DNA from: Dongia rigui | Lineage (GTDB): Bacteria; Pseudomonadota; Alphaproteobacteria; Dongiales; Dongiaceae | Direction of reading: 5' to 3' | Length of the DNA: 64,000 bases | Assembly: GCF_034044635.1 (NCBI RefSeq) | Contig: NZ_JAXCLX010000002.1 | Coordinates: forward strand, 1-64,000 | Part shown: piece after piece, positions 1-8,673 of the stretch | How positions within the stretch are numbered: position 1 is the stretch's first letter | Layout: each line of letters begins with the position of its first letter | Made by a program: the position numbers and the translations under genes | The notes under the pieces: model-generated | Told to the model about the DNA's origin: nothing | The model's input: only the letters and a program-made list of their open reading frames with translations | The model's database searches: none

Positions 1-74
<74 letters not shown>

Positions 75-82
75 ATCCATCA

Positions 83-120
83 GAGCCCTCGACCCTACAG
101 GTCGGGGGTTCTTTTGTTTT
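83..120 (+). terminator. Rho-independent terminator after tRNA
   Basis: A 12-bp stem (gagccctcgacc pairing with ggtcgggggttc, with two or three G-T pairs) encloses a five-base loop and is followed by a T-rich run (ttttgtttt). It lies nine bases after the tRNA CCA end, so it should end the tRNA transcript. From here to base 329 I see no gene; the stretch probably holds the promoter of the next gene. Confidence 0.8.
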
Positions 121-329
121 CGGACCTTCTTACCGGCAACCTTTACCGCCTCCCTGGAGTTTAATTCCACCAAGCCGACATAAAGGCCGGCCCGACTTTC
201 CCGTTAAGCGGGAAAATTCTCTTGTGCTGCGGCGCAACATGATCACAATAGGGTCTTGATCGGTGGATAGGCTTAACTCCCGCCCGGTCGGTATCGGCCC
301 CCCGGCGGCGATTTCCTGGAGGTTGCCGC

Positions 330-1424
330 ATGTCCAAGATCGTCATTCATCTGGTCTATTCGTTAGGTGGCAAAGGGTCCGTGCAAAGGCGGGCCCATCT
401 CGACGCTGAGGTGGCGCGGGCCGCCGGGCATGAGGTTGTCATGGCGACCGATCGCGTCGCCGGCCCCGTGCCCGCAGGCGTCAAGGTCGTGAAGCCGGCG
501 CGATTGTGGCACCACCGCCTCCCGGGCGTGCTGCGGGAACTCGGCGCCATGATCGCGGTCCATTTCACGCTGGCGCGTTATCTGCGCAACAACGCCGCCG
601 ATGTCATCGTCTTTCATGATTCGACGTTGTGCTGGCCGGCCCTTTGGAATGCTGGCAAACGACCGACGGTCTATATGGTGCACGCGCTGATCCGCGACCG
701 GATCGAGAGCGGCGCCAACCCCTATGGCGCCTTGCGCACCTGGCTCTACCGCCAGGCCAATCGTTACGGCCTGAGGCACAGCAGCCATGTGGTCTGTGTG
801 TCGCAATACATGGCGAAGATGGCGATCGCTGAAGGTGCCGATCCGTCTGCCGTGGCAGTGGTCCCCAATCTGCTCGACCTTACCGAATTCACGACACCGC
901 ACGTCGCCGAATATGACGTGATCTATGCCGGCCGCCTCTCGGTCGAAAAGGGCGTCGGCACCCTCATCACGGCGCTCAAGGACCTCGATCCCCATCTCAA
1001 GGTTGCCATCGTCGGCGACGGGCCGCAGCGCGGCCAGCTTGAGGTGCACGCCGCCACGTCGGGCCTTGCTGCCTGCAGCTTCCTCGGCTGGGTCGACCGG
1101 GCGCGCCTGCGGGCGCTCCTTGCCACTGCCGCCGTGCAGGTCGTGCCGTCACTTTCCGAGCCCCAAGGTGTGGTGGCGCTGGAGGGGCTTGCCGCCGGCA
1201 CACCGGTCATCGCCGCCAATGTGGGCGGGTTGACCGAAATGATCGAGCCGGAGACCAATGGCTGGCTTTTCCCAGCGGGCGATGCCGGGGCCTTGCAGCG
1301 GCTCCTGGAGCGGGTCCTCAGCGACCGGACGACCCTTGCCGGGATGCGGGAGCGGGCCAAGCGCTCGGCCCAGGCATTTGATCTCAGGACCATGCAAAAT
1401 CGACTGGAGCGGATTTATCTTTGA
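330..1424 (+). CDS. Glycosyltransferase, GT4 family
   Basis: A 364-residue GT-B-fold glycosyltransferase, probably adding one sugar of the exopolysaccharide repeat on the cytoplasmic membrane face. The N-terminal half begins KIVIHLVYSLGGKGSVQRR. The C-terminal half has the GT4 donor-site pattern: VIYAGRLSVEKGVGTLI, a VAIVGDGPQ strand, and near residues 270-285 the sequence PSLSEPQGVVALEGLAAGTPV, which holds the EX7E element that binds the nucleotide. The ATG follows a purine stretch (cctggagg) at about 6 bases. It is the first gene of the exopolysaccharide locus and is followed closely by two GT2 genes in the same direction. Donor and acceptor sugars cannot be told from sequence. Confidence 0.9.
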   Translation: MSKIVIHLVYSLGGKGSVQRRAHLDAEVARAAGHEVVMATDRVAGPVPAGVKVVKPARLWHHRLPGVLRELGAMIAVHFTLARYLRNNAADVIVFHDSTLCWPALWNAGKRPTVYMVHALIRDRIESGANPYGALRTWLYRQANRYGLRHSSHVVCVSQYMAKMAIAEGADPSAVAVVPNLLDLTEFTTPHVAEYDVIYAGRLSVEKGVGTLITALKDLDPHLKVAIVGDGPQRGQLEVHAATSGLAACSFLGWVDRARLRALLATAAVQVVPSLSEPQGVVALEGLAAGTPVIAANVGGLTEMIEPETNGWLFPAGDAGALQRLLERVLSDRTTLAGMRERAKRSAQAFDLRTMQNRLERIYL

Positions 1425-1493
1425 CGCGTACAGCTTTATAACGTGCAAGGATGCTGCGGTGCGGCATTGTGGATAACAGTCGAGACCAACCGC

Positions 1494-2399
1494 ATGACGA
1501 TGAGGCCTTCCTTGCCCGCCAATCCCCTGCCTGCCGAAGCGGCGACAGTCGGTTCCCCGGATCCCAAAATCAGCATCGTTATTTCCGCCTATAACCGGCC
1601 GGCGCCCCTGGTGGAGGCGGTCGACAGCGCGTTGCGCCAGACCTATCCCAATAAGGAAGTCATCGTCGTCGACGATTGTTCGCCGGTCGATCTGAAGGCG
1701 GCCCTGGCGCAATTTGGCGACCGCATCTTGTACCACCGCAAGGAAACCGGCTCTGGCCCCAGCGGCACCCGCAATGTGGGCGTCAAGATTGCGTCCGGCG
1801 ATTACGTCGCCTTCCTTGACGACGACGACATCTGGCTGCCCAACAAGCTGGAGGTGCAGCTGGTCGCGATGGGAACGCGCGACGCCTCGGTCTGCGGATT
1901 CTCGGTGCTGGAGACGGGGCGGCTGGTCGTGCGCCCGGTGACCAGCATCGATACCGGCATGCTGCTCTATGGCAACAAATTCGCCGGCACCACCGGCTTC
2001 ATGGCCAAGCGCAGCAGATTGCTGGCGGAGCCCTTCGACGAGACGTTGCGCTGGGGTGAGGATTGGGACATCTATGTCCGCTATAGCCAGAAGGAACCGC
2101 TGGTCTATGTGCCGCAGCCCTTGTTTCAGCGCCGCACGGGCAACAATGACAGCATCACCAAGAGCCTGAAGAAGGTCGCGAGCGGCAAGGAAGAGCTGTT
2201 CATCATGTCGCTGAAGAAGCACCGGAAGCTCCTGGGCGAGACGATCTTCCGCCGCCGTGTGGCCGGCATCAAACTGTCCAATCTCAAATACAAGGACGAC
2301 AAGGCGGCGATCATCTGGGATTGCATGAAGAGCGCCGGTGCGCTGCCGACCATCTGGTGGCTTGCCTATAAGACGATGCGGGGTGACGCGCGTGTCTGA
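1494..2399 (+). CDS. Glycosyltransferase, GT2 family
   Basis: A GT-A-fold family 2 transferase of about 301 residues. Visible motifs are ISIVISAYNRPAPLVEAVDSAL, VIVVDDCSP, the metal-binding FLDDDDIWLP, and GEDWDIYVRYS as the catalytic-base region. The ATG at 1494 is chosen because homology starts soon after it; a GTG at 1443 would add 17 cysteine-containing residues unlike the family, and an ATG at 1500 is also possible. No strong ribosome site precedes any of them. The C-terminal region (FNLK..AIIWDCMKSAG) is not diagnostic. The end overlaps the next GT2 gene by eight bases, so the two are probably co-translated. The sugar transferred is unknown. Confidence 0.88.
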   Translation: MTMRPSLPANPLPAEAATVGSPDPKISIVISAYNRPAPLVEAVDSALRQTYPNKEVIVVDDCSPVDLKAALAQFGDRILYHRKETGSGPSGTRNVGVKIASGDYVAFLDDDDIWLPNKLEVQLVAMGTRDASVCGFSVLETGRLVVRPVTSIDTGMLLYGNKFAGTTGFMAKRSRLLAEPFDETLRWGEDWDIYVRYSQKEPLVYVPQPLFQRRTGNNDSITKSLKKVASGKEELFIMSLKKHRKLLGETIFRRRVAGIKLSNLKYKDDKAAIIWDCMKSAGALPTIWWLAYKTMRGDARV

Positions 2400-3327
2400 G
2401 CCCAGGGATCCCGCCACGGTCTCGGTGATCATCCCGGCCAAGAACCGCGAGCATGTCATCGGCCGTTCGATCGAGAGCGCGCTGGCGCAGACGGTGAAAC
2501 CGCACGAGATCATCGTTGTCGATGATGGTTCGACCGACCGCACCGGCGATGTCGCGCGCAGCTTCGAGGGCCGCGGCGATGTCGCCGTGCGCGTCATCAA
2601 GAATCTGCAGTCGACCGGCGCCCCCGAGGCACGCAATATCGGCGCGCGGGCCGCCACCGGGCGCTATCTCGGCTTCCTCGATTCCGACGACGCCTGGTCG
2701 GCGGACAAGCTGGAAAAGCAACTCAACGTCTTTGCCAGTGGCACCGGCATTGCCGCGGTCTTCGGTGGCGTCGCCTATCACCGCGCGGGCAAGGTCCGGA
2801 ACAAGATCGTCGAGCAGCCGATCATCTCGCAGCGCGGGCTGATGCGGCACAACGTGATCGGCCCGACCTCATCCTGCCTGGTGCTCTCTGATGCCTTTCA
2901 TGCCGTCGGCGGCTTCCGCAAAGACATGCCAAGCTGCCAGGATTGGGAATTGTGGCTGCGCCTATCAACCGCGGGCGCGCTGCACATGGTGCCGGAACCC
3001 CTGCTGCATTATTACTATGACGGCACGGGGCAGATCTCGAGCAACGTCGCCAAAGTGATGGCCGGGCACCGCATGGTGTTCGACACGGTCTATCGGATGG
3101 CGGCGCATGACGCTGCTGAACTGCGGGCCTTGCGGGCCGAGCATGAGATGCTGCTGGCGAAATTGAACGCGATGACGTTCCATGATGCCGGCGCCACCTT
3201 CGGCCACCTCGCCAAGGCTCTGACTGCCATGCCATCGCCCAGCCTGATCGCGCGTGCCGTTCATTACGGGCTGCGCGTCACCTATCACAAAGCCAGATTG
3301 ATCTTGAAGCCGGCCAGCCGGCGCTGA
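2392..3327 (+). CDS. Glycosyltransferase, GT2 family
   Basis: A second GT-A family 2 transferase of about 311 residues, similar in plan to its upstream neighbour and perhaps an old duplicate. Motifs are VSVIIPAKNREHVIGRSIESAL, HEIIVVDDGSTDRT, GFLDSDDAWS (DXD-like) and SCQDWELWLRLS. The GTG at 2392 overlaps the previous stop by eight bases and gives a start just before the first beta strand; GTG 2383 is an alternative. The gene ends at a hairpin and faces a convergent gene. It probably extends the lipid-linked oligosaccharide of the exopolysaccharide. Confidence 0.88.
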   Translation: MSEPRDPATVSVIIPAKNREHVIGRSIESALAQTVKPHEIIVVDDGSTDRTGDVARSFEGRGDVAVRVIKNLQSTGAPEARNIGARAATGRYLGFLDSDDAWSADKLEKQLNVFASGTGIAAVFGGVAYHRAGKVRNKIVEQPIISQRGLMRHNVIGPTSSCLVLSDAFHAVGGFRKDMPSCQDWELWLRLSTAGALHMVPEPLLHYYYDGTGQISSNVAKVMAGHRMVFDTVYRMAAHDAAELRALRAEHEMLLAKLNAMTFHDAGATFGHLAKALTAMPSPSLIARAVHYGLRVTYHKARLILKPASRR

Positions 3328-3345
3328 CGTTTCCGCCAGCGCCGG
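3318..3345. terminator. GC-rich hairpin between convergent genes
   Basis: A perfect nine-bp stem (ccggcgctg with cagcgccgg) encloses ten bases and overlaps the stop codon of the GT2 gene. No real T tract follows on the plus strand. It sits where the GT2 series meets the minus-strand VWA gene and could act as a weak two-way terminator. Confidence 0.4.
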
Positions 3346-3355
3346 TTACCTGGCA

Positions 3356-5194
3356 TCAGCTGGCGGCAAGTGCCGCCGCTTCGTGGTCGCCCGGCAGTGA
3401 CGTCGGGGCGATATAGGTATCGATATGCTGGCTCGCCACCAGCGAGGCGTCCGGCGTGTCGGTGTTGTGGATGGTGATCACCAGATCGGCACCGCCGGGC
3501 ACGCTGGTGCCGCCCTGGTCATTGTCGCCGCTGCCGCTATCGGCCTGGTCGACATCGCCATCCGCATCCTTGGTGCCGTAGTGGAAGACGACATTGGTGT
3601 CCTCCGACACACCACCCGGCGTGAAGGTGTAGGCACCGGTGTCGAAGTGGAAGGTCATGCGGCCGCTATCCGTGTCGAACGACACTTCGCGACCCGAGAT
3701 GACCACGTTGATGCCACCGGCGGCATCCTGGGACACGTTGGCCGATGTGCCGTCCCAGCTGAAGCTGACGTCATAGGCGTCATCGGCGCTGTCATAGCTC
3801 AAGGTGTAGATATGCGTCGCACCATCGCCCGCTGAATCCGCCTGACCGGGCGTCGCATTGTCGCCGATCTGCGAGGTGTTGCTGCCGTCGAGCACATTGC
3901 CGGTGATCGAATGCCCTTCGATGGTACCGATCAAGGTGCTGCCGAGATCGAGCGGATCGGTCACATAGAGCACGTCCTGCGCCGGCACATGGTCGCGGTC
4001 CGGGTCGGCCACGTCCTTGAGGTCGCGATCGGGATGGGCCGGGCTGCCGCCGATGTCGTCGCCGATGCCGACGGCATAGACATGGTCGATGCCGTTGCTG
4101 GGATCTTCAAGGAAAGCGTCCCAGGCGGCCTTCTGGCCGGCGGTGAGGTGATTGCCGTTGTCCTTGTCGCCACCCCAGGTCGGCTTACCATCGGAGACGA
4201 AATAGACGACGTTGTCGACATCGCCGCTCAGCTTGCCCGGTGCTTCCCACGCGGTTTCGGCGGTAGCGAGCGCTGCCTGGTAGTTGGTCACGGCCTTGGG
4301 GTCGAGGATGATCGCCTCGATGGCGGCGATCGCATCGGCGACGCTGCCCCAGCTGAACGCGGTGCTGGCGGTCTTGTCGAAGGTCACCACGGTGACGCGC
4401 ACGTCGCCCAGCGTTTCATAGGTATGGAGGAGGTTGCTGAGGGCCGCCTGCGCGATCTCAAGGCGCGACTGCACGCCATCGACGCTGGCATCGGCGTCTT
4501 CCTTCATCGAGCCCGAGACATCGAGCACGATCATCACATTGGTGTCGCGATAGCCGTTCTCGTCGCCGCTATTGGCATCGTTGTAGTTGATCGGCGCGAT
4601 GCCGGTCGGCTCATCGACCGCCAGTGTGGTGAGGTCGTCGTCCTGCGGATCGTAGAACGAATTGGCGCGCTGAATGACCGTGTAGTTGAGCGACGTCGCT
4701 TCGAGGCCGCCGACGGCGTCGAGGCCACCGATGCCGTCGGAGGGATCGAACGGGGCGAAGATGCCGCCGGAATTGTCGGGACCGGTGCCGGCATCGCCCG
4801 CGGCCGGGCCGGCCGCGGTCTGAATGTCGATATTAGGATCGGTCGAGGCGAGCACTTCCGCCACATCGACAGGCGATCCATTGGAACCGACGATCTCGAC
4901 CGGTGCCGCTTCGTTGGCATCGGCATAGCCTTGCAGAATGACGGTAACGTCGCCGGACTTGATGGCGAGATTGCCGTTCTCATCGCCCAGGCGAGCGTCG
5001 AGCCCGTCGGTGGGGAACGGCAGCTGGATGGTTTCACCGGCGGTGACCGGGATCCGAACGATGTTGTCGCCGGCTGGGACCTGAACCTGAACCACGGGGC
5101 CCGCGCCCTGGGTCAGGATCGCGCCCTCGACGTCACTCTCATGGATCACATGGTCAGCAACGCTGTCCGAATTGAGGCTGGATTCCACGTTCAT
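3356..5194 (-). CDS. VWA-domain surface/secreted protein, type I secretion-like
   Basis: A very acidic, cysteine-free protein of 612 residues. The N-terminal 125 residues (VVQVQVPAGDNIVRIPV, VILQGYAD, VDVAEVLASTDP) resemble the start of large type I secreted adhesins. A von Willebrand A domain spans about 216-425, with a complete MIDAS metal site: DVSGS (D225, S227, S229), T303 and D335 in VSDGKP. The rest (GHSITGNVLDG, VVFHYGTKDADGDVD) resembles adhesin linker domains. No Sec signal, no classical RTX nonapeptides. The start at 5194 is preferred because GGAG lies six bases before it; in-frame ATGs at 5206 and 5242 are poorer. Probably a secreted, Ca/Mg-dependent adhesion protein acting with the polysaccharide, but no secretion genes are nearby. 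Confidence 0.75.
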   Translation of the reverse strand: MNVESSLNSDSVADHVIHESDVEGAILTQGAGPVVQVQVPAGDNIVRIPVTAGETIQLPFPTDGLDARLGDENGNLAIKSGDVTVILQGYADANEAAPVEIVGSNGSPVDVAEVLASTDPNIDIQTAAGPAAGDAGTGPDNSGGIFAPFDPSDGIGGLDAVGGLEATSLNYTVIQRANSFYDPQDDDLTTLAVDEPTGIAPINYNDANSGDENGYRDTNVMIVLDVSGSMKEDADASVDGVQSRLEIAQAALSNLLHTYETLGDVRVTVVTFDKTASTAFSWGSVADAIAAIEAIILDPKAVTNYQAALATAETAWEAPGKLSGDVDNVVYFVSDGKPTWGGDKDNGNHLTAGQKAAWDAFLEDPSNGIDHVYAVGIGDDIGGSPAHPDRDLKDVADPDRDHVPAQDVLYVTDPLDLGSTLIGTIEGHSITGNVLDGSNTSQIGDNATPGQADSAGDGATHIYTLSYDSADDAYDVSFSWDGTSANVSQDAAGGINVVISGREVSFDTDSGRMTFHFDTGAYTFTPGGVSEDTNVVFHYGTKDADGDVDQADSGSGDNDQGGTSVPGGADLVITIHNTDTPDASLVASQHIDTYIAPTSLPGDHEAAALAAS

Positions 5195-5805
5195 AGCTGG
5201 CTCCATGATGGGTTTGTGGACTGCAGGATGCCGGCAACACACGGCTAAGCACCGGGTTTGCCTGACAAATTAAAGCTCCCTCTCGCGCACAACGTTTTCA
5301 GACCGCCCGAGGGCTCGAATCCATCTACGCTGCACTGCAAAAGTTCATTGCTCGGAAGCTAAACGTGGAGGGCTGGGAAGCGTCAATCGTCGTTTACTGA
5401 AATGAGATTAAAATGCCCGTTTTTTGCATGTTATTACGCTTTGCTGATAGGAATATCACGGTTATGTCACAGAACGGCAGACACTTAATTTTCTATTAAC
5501 ATCATCGTGTAAGGTTCTGGGTGCCTGAAATTTAGTCACTTATATTATGCAGTTATATGCCTCGTTGGAACGTTTTGCGACTAAGGGTTGGTATAAAGTG
5601 ACAGGGAGAAATGCGCTTTGCAGCCCGGCCTGGAGCGGAATGTACCGGATTATCACAGATGTAAACGTGTTTAAGCTAAGTCATCGCTGGCTCTCCAAAG
5701 GGCTGGCGATTAGCATTATTGACGCTAAAATGAACCCATGTTGCATCGCGATAAATGATCGTATCCTGGGGTCGCCAGGTGGCAGTGCACAACGAGGAGT
5801 ATCGC
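5195..5805. other. Long AT-richer intergenic region
   Basis: This divergent spacer separates the minus-strand VWA gene from the plus-strand glycosyltransferase. It is clearly richer in A and T than its surroundings (for example around 5400-5540: ttttttgcatgttatta, ttaattttctattaac), which suits promoters in both directions. An open frame at 5547-5813 lacks a ribosome site and family features and is not called. I could not assign exact -35/-10 boxes. Confidence 0.5.
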
Positions 5806-7005
5806 GTGGCTGACGCCTCAATTTTGGAGACACCGACCCGCATGACGGACCGCCCCGCCGATGGCAACACGGCTCATGGCACATCGGCCAAGAGAACGAA
5901 GATCTGCGTCGTCGGGCTGCGGGGCGTCCCGGGAGTCATGGGCGGAATTGAATCCCATTGCGAGCAGATATTCCCGCGCCTGAAGCGCCTCAACGCTGAT
6001 TACGACATCACGATCATCGGCCGCCGGCCCTATGTGAGCGGCGCGCCCTACGCCTATGAGGGGCTGCGCGTCGTGCCGCTGCCGGCCGCGCGCAGCAAGT
6101 ATCTGGAGGCGATCACGAATACGGCCCTGGCCGTGTTGTATGCGCGCTTCTATGAGAAAGCCGACGTCATCCATATCCACGGTATCGGCCCCGCTCTGAT
6201 GGGCCCGCTGGCCCGCCTGCTGGGCATGAAATTGGTCGTCACCCATCACGGGCAGGATTTCGCGCGGGCAAAATGGAACAGCGTCGCCAAGGCGGTGTTG
6301 CGACTGGGCGAGCAATGCGCGGTCCGCGCGGCGCACCGGGTGATCGTGGTCTCGAAATCGGTCACCGAAGAGTTGCGCCGCCAGAATCGCCGTGGCGAAG
6401 CCCGCATCGAGTACATCCCGAATGGCGCTACCGAACTGCCGGCCGATCCGCTGGTGGGTGACGGGGTGGCGCCGCTCGAGGCATTGGGGCTGACCCCCGG
6501 TGGCTATATCCTGGCCGTTGGCCGGCTGGTTCCGGAAAAGGCGTTTCATTTGCTGATCGATGCATATCGCGTGGCCAAGCCAGGTTACAAGCTCGCCATC
6601 GTCGGCCGCGCCGACCATGACGACGACTACTCGCGCCAACTCTTGGCGAAGGCGGGCGGCGACGTGATTTTCTGCGGCTTCCAGAACCACGGCACATTGC
6701 GCGCGCTTTACCAGCATGCGGCATTGTTTGTGCTGCCGTCGACCCATGAGGGATTGCCGATCGCGGCATTGGAAGCAGCCAAGCTCGGCGTGCCGATGGT
6801 GCTGAGCGACATTCAAGCCAATGTTGATATCGGCCTTGCCCCCGACAACTATTTCCGCAGCGGCAATGTCCATGCGCTGGCCGCCAAACTGGGGCAGGAC
6901 TATCAGAGCTTCGCGGTCGACGCCCAGGAGATCGGGCGCCGCTTCGATTGGGGAGCCATCACGGAGGCGACACAGAAGGTTTATGCCCAGCTTGCTGCAG
7001 CTTGA
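5806..7005 (+). CDS. Glycosyltransferase, GT4 family
   Basis: A 399-residue GT-B transferase. The N-terminal domain has KICVVGLRGVPGVMGGIESH and VIHIHGIGPALMGPLARL, which is typical of GT4 enzymes acting in exopolysaccharide synthesis. The donor domain has GYILAVGRLVPEKAFHLLI and LPSTHEGLPIAALEAAKLGVP with the EX7E acid pair. The GTG at 5806 has an excellent ribosome site (gaggag, six-base spacing); an ATG at 5842 is an alternative, and the first approximately 35 residues look unstructured. It is followed after 24 bases by the exosortase gene in the same direction, so it is probably first in that transcription unit. Confidence 0.9.
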   Translation: MADASILETPTRMTDRPADGNTAHGTSAKRTKICVVGLRGVPGVMGGIESHCEQIFPRLKRLNADYDITIIGRRPYVSGAPYAYEGLRVVPLPAARSKYLEAITNTALAVLYARFYEKADVIHIHGIGPALMGPLARLLGMKLVVTHHGQDFARAKWNSVAKAVLRLGEQCAVRAAHRVIVVSKSVTEELRRQNRRGEARIEYIPNGATELPADPLVGDGVAPLEALGLTPGGYILAVGRLVPEKAFHLLIDAYRVAKPGYKLAIVGRADHDDDYSRQLLAKAGGDVIFCGFQNHGTLRALYQHAALFVLPSTHEGLPIAALEAAKLGVPMVLSDIQANVDIGLAPDNYFRSGNVHALAAKLGQDYQSFAVDAQEIGRRFDWGAITEATQKVYAQLAAA

Positions 7006-7029
7006 TTTGATCCACCGCGGAGCAGCCCG

Positions 7030-8625
7030 GTGACGATGTTGGCGTCATCGGCGGCCAAGCCGTCCTTGCGCCTGTCGGCCTTGTTCCGCCAGGGGGCCGC
7101 GCTATGGGTGTTGGCGCTGATCAACTGCGCCTTGGTTGCGGGCGCCTTCCACAACTCGGTCGCGGCGACGCTCGATGTCTGGATGAACTCGCCGGAATAC
7201 AATTATGGCCTGCTGGTGCCGGTGGTCGTGGCCCTGATGCTGTGGCGCGATTTGGGGCGCAGCACGGCGCCGCAGGCGGGCGGCTGGTGGGGTGTGGGGT
7301 TGGTCGGCTTCGGCCTTCTCCTCGGGCTCATCGAGGCGCTGAGCCAGACACGGTTTCCGGGGCAGGTAGGTCTTTTCCTCAGCCTGATCGGCATCTATGT
7401 CGCCTGGCAGGGCGAGGCACGGTCGCGCGCCACTTGGCCGGGCCTTGTCTTTCTGTTGTTCGGCCTGCCGATGGCGAACGGCATTCAGGTGATCCTCACC
7501 GGCGCCTTGCAGATGGTGTCGTCGATCGGTGCCGTGGCGCTCATTCGCCTGGCCGACATTCCGGTCCTGCGCGAGGGCAATGTCATCGACCTCGGTCCCA
7601 TCCAATTGCAGGTAGCCGAGGCGTGCAGCGGTTTGCGCTATCTGTTCCCGCTCGCCACTTTCTCGTTCCTCTGCGCCTATCTCTATATCGGCCATCCGGT
7701 GAAGAAGGCCGTCATTTTCCTGTCCAGCATTCCGATTACCATTGTCATGAACATCGTGCGCATTGGCGTCACCGGATTGCTGGTCGACCGCTTCGGTGTC
7801 GCGGCGGCGGAGGGCTTCTTCCATGACTTCGAAGGCTGGATCATCTATTGCGCCTGTCTTGCCATCCTTGCGGTCGAGATGAAGCTGCTGTGCTATATCG
7901 GCGGCCATGACCGGTCGCTGCTGCGGCGGCTCGATCTCGACCTGCCGCCCAGCGGCGGCAAGACGGCGCCCGTCAGGCCTGCCCAAGCTGCGCCGGGCCT
8001 TGCCGTGGCATTCCTTGCCTTCCTTACCCTGTTGCTGGTCGTGGCCATCGGCACAAGGCCCGAGCATGTGCCCGTGCGCAATTCCTTCGCGCTGTTCCCG
8101 CGCGAGATCGGCGCCTGGCAGGGCGTCGAAGCGCCGGTCGATGCCGACTCCCTGCGCGCCCTCAATGCAAGCGACCATCTCAGTGTCAATTTCGCGCGCA
8201 ACGATGGTGCGCTCATCAACACCTGGATCGCCTATTACAGTTCGCAATACAGTGGCAACGCCGCGCATTCGCCCCTGGTCTGCATGCCTGGCGGCGGCTG
8301 GCAGATCGAGCAGGCCGGTGTCACCACGCTGAACGTCAGCCGCGACGGTGCCACGACGGCGATCCCGGTCAACCGGATCATCATCGCGCAAGGGAACACT
8401 CGGCAGCTGGTCTATTACTGGTTTGTCGAAGGTGGTGCCATTGAGACGAATGAGTACCGCGCCAAGGCGCGACTGTTCGCCAATGCCGTGATGGAAAATC
8501 GCCGCGACGGCGCGTTGGTACGTTTTGTGGCACCGATCAGCGGCACCGACATTGCCGCAGTCGATGCACAGATGCAGAGCTTTATAGCGGAATTGCTGCC
8601 GGTCCTGCCCACCTACCTGCCATGA
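7030..8625 (+). CDS. Exosortase fused to EpsI domain
   Basis: A 531-residue inner-membrane protein. Residues 20-290 are the multi-spanning exosortase, a protease/transpeptidase that recognises C-terminal PEP-CTERM-type signals. Its catalytic triad is visible: Cys199 in VAEACSGLRY, Arg244 in MNIVRIGVTG and His265 in GFFHDFEGW. Residues from about 320 form the periplasmic EpsI (DUF3485) domain (FALFPREIGAWQG, HSPLVCMPGGGW, QLVYYWF). EpsI fusion occurs in several exosortase classes; the class letter cannot be fixed by eye. GTG start with GGAG seven bases upstream; ATG 7036 is possible. The likely substrate is the small protein at 16976-17509. Context ties sorting to exopolysaccharide export. Confidence 0.9.
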   Translation: MTMLASSAAKPSLRLSALFRQGAALWVLALINCALVAGAFHNSVAATLDVWMNSPEYNYGLLVPVVVALMLWRDLGRSTAPQAGGWWGVGLVGFGLLLGLIEALSQTRFPGQVGLFLSLIGIYVAWQGEARSRATWPGLVFLLFGLPMANGIQVILTGALQMVSSIGAVALIRLADIPVLREGNVIDLGPIQLQVAEACSGLRYLFPLATFSFLCAYLYIGHPVKKAVIFLSSIPITIVMNIVRIGVTGLLVDRFGVAAAEGFFHDFEGWIIYCACLAILAVEMKLLCYIGGHDRSLLRRLDLDLPPSGGKTAPVRPAQAAPGLAVAFLAFLTLLLVVAIGTRPEHVPVRNSFALFPREIGAWQGVEAPVDADSLRALNASDHLSVNFARNDGALINTWIAYYSSQYSGNAAHSPLVCMPGGGWQIEQAGVTTLNVSRDGATTAIPVNRIIIAQGNTRQLVYYWFVEGGAIETNEYRAKARLFANAVMENRRDGALVRFVAPISGTDIAAVDAQMQSFIAELLPVLPTYLP

Positions 8626-8673
8626 ACGGCAGGGCGGTTGCGGGATCGGTAAAAGAAAAGGTGGAAGGTCGAG

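Noticed and set aside
1443-1493. Upstream GTG extension of the first GT2 gene
   Set aside because: It would add 17 residues rich in Cys and small residues, with no similarity to the family and no ribosome site.
1149-2657. 502-codon minus-strand frame across three glycosyltransferase genes
   Set aside because: Shadow frame: it spans three genes with intact motifs on the other strand and has no ribosome site.
5547-5813. 88-codon frame in the divergent spacer before the GT4 gene
   Set aside because: No ribosome site, no recognisable domain, and it overlaps the well-supported start at 5806. The AT-rich spacer is better explained as promoter DNA.
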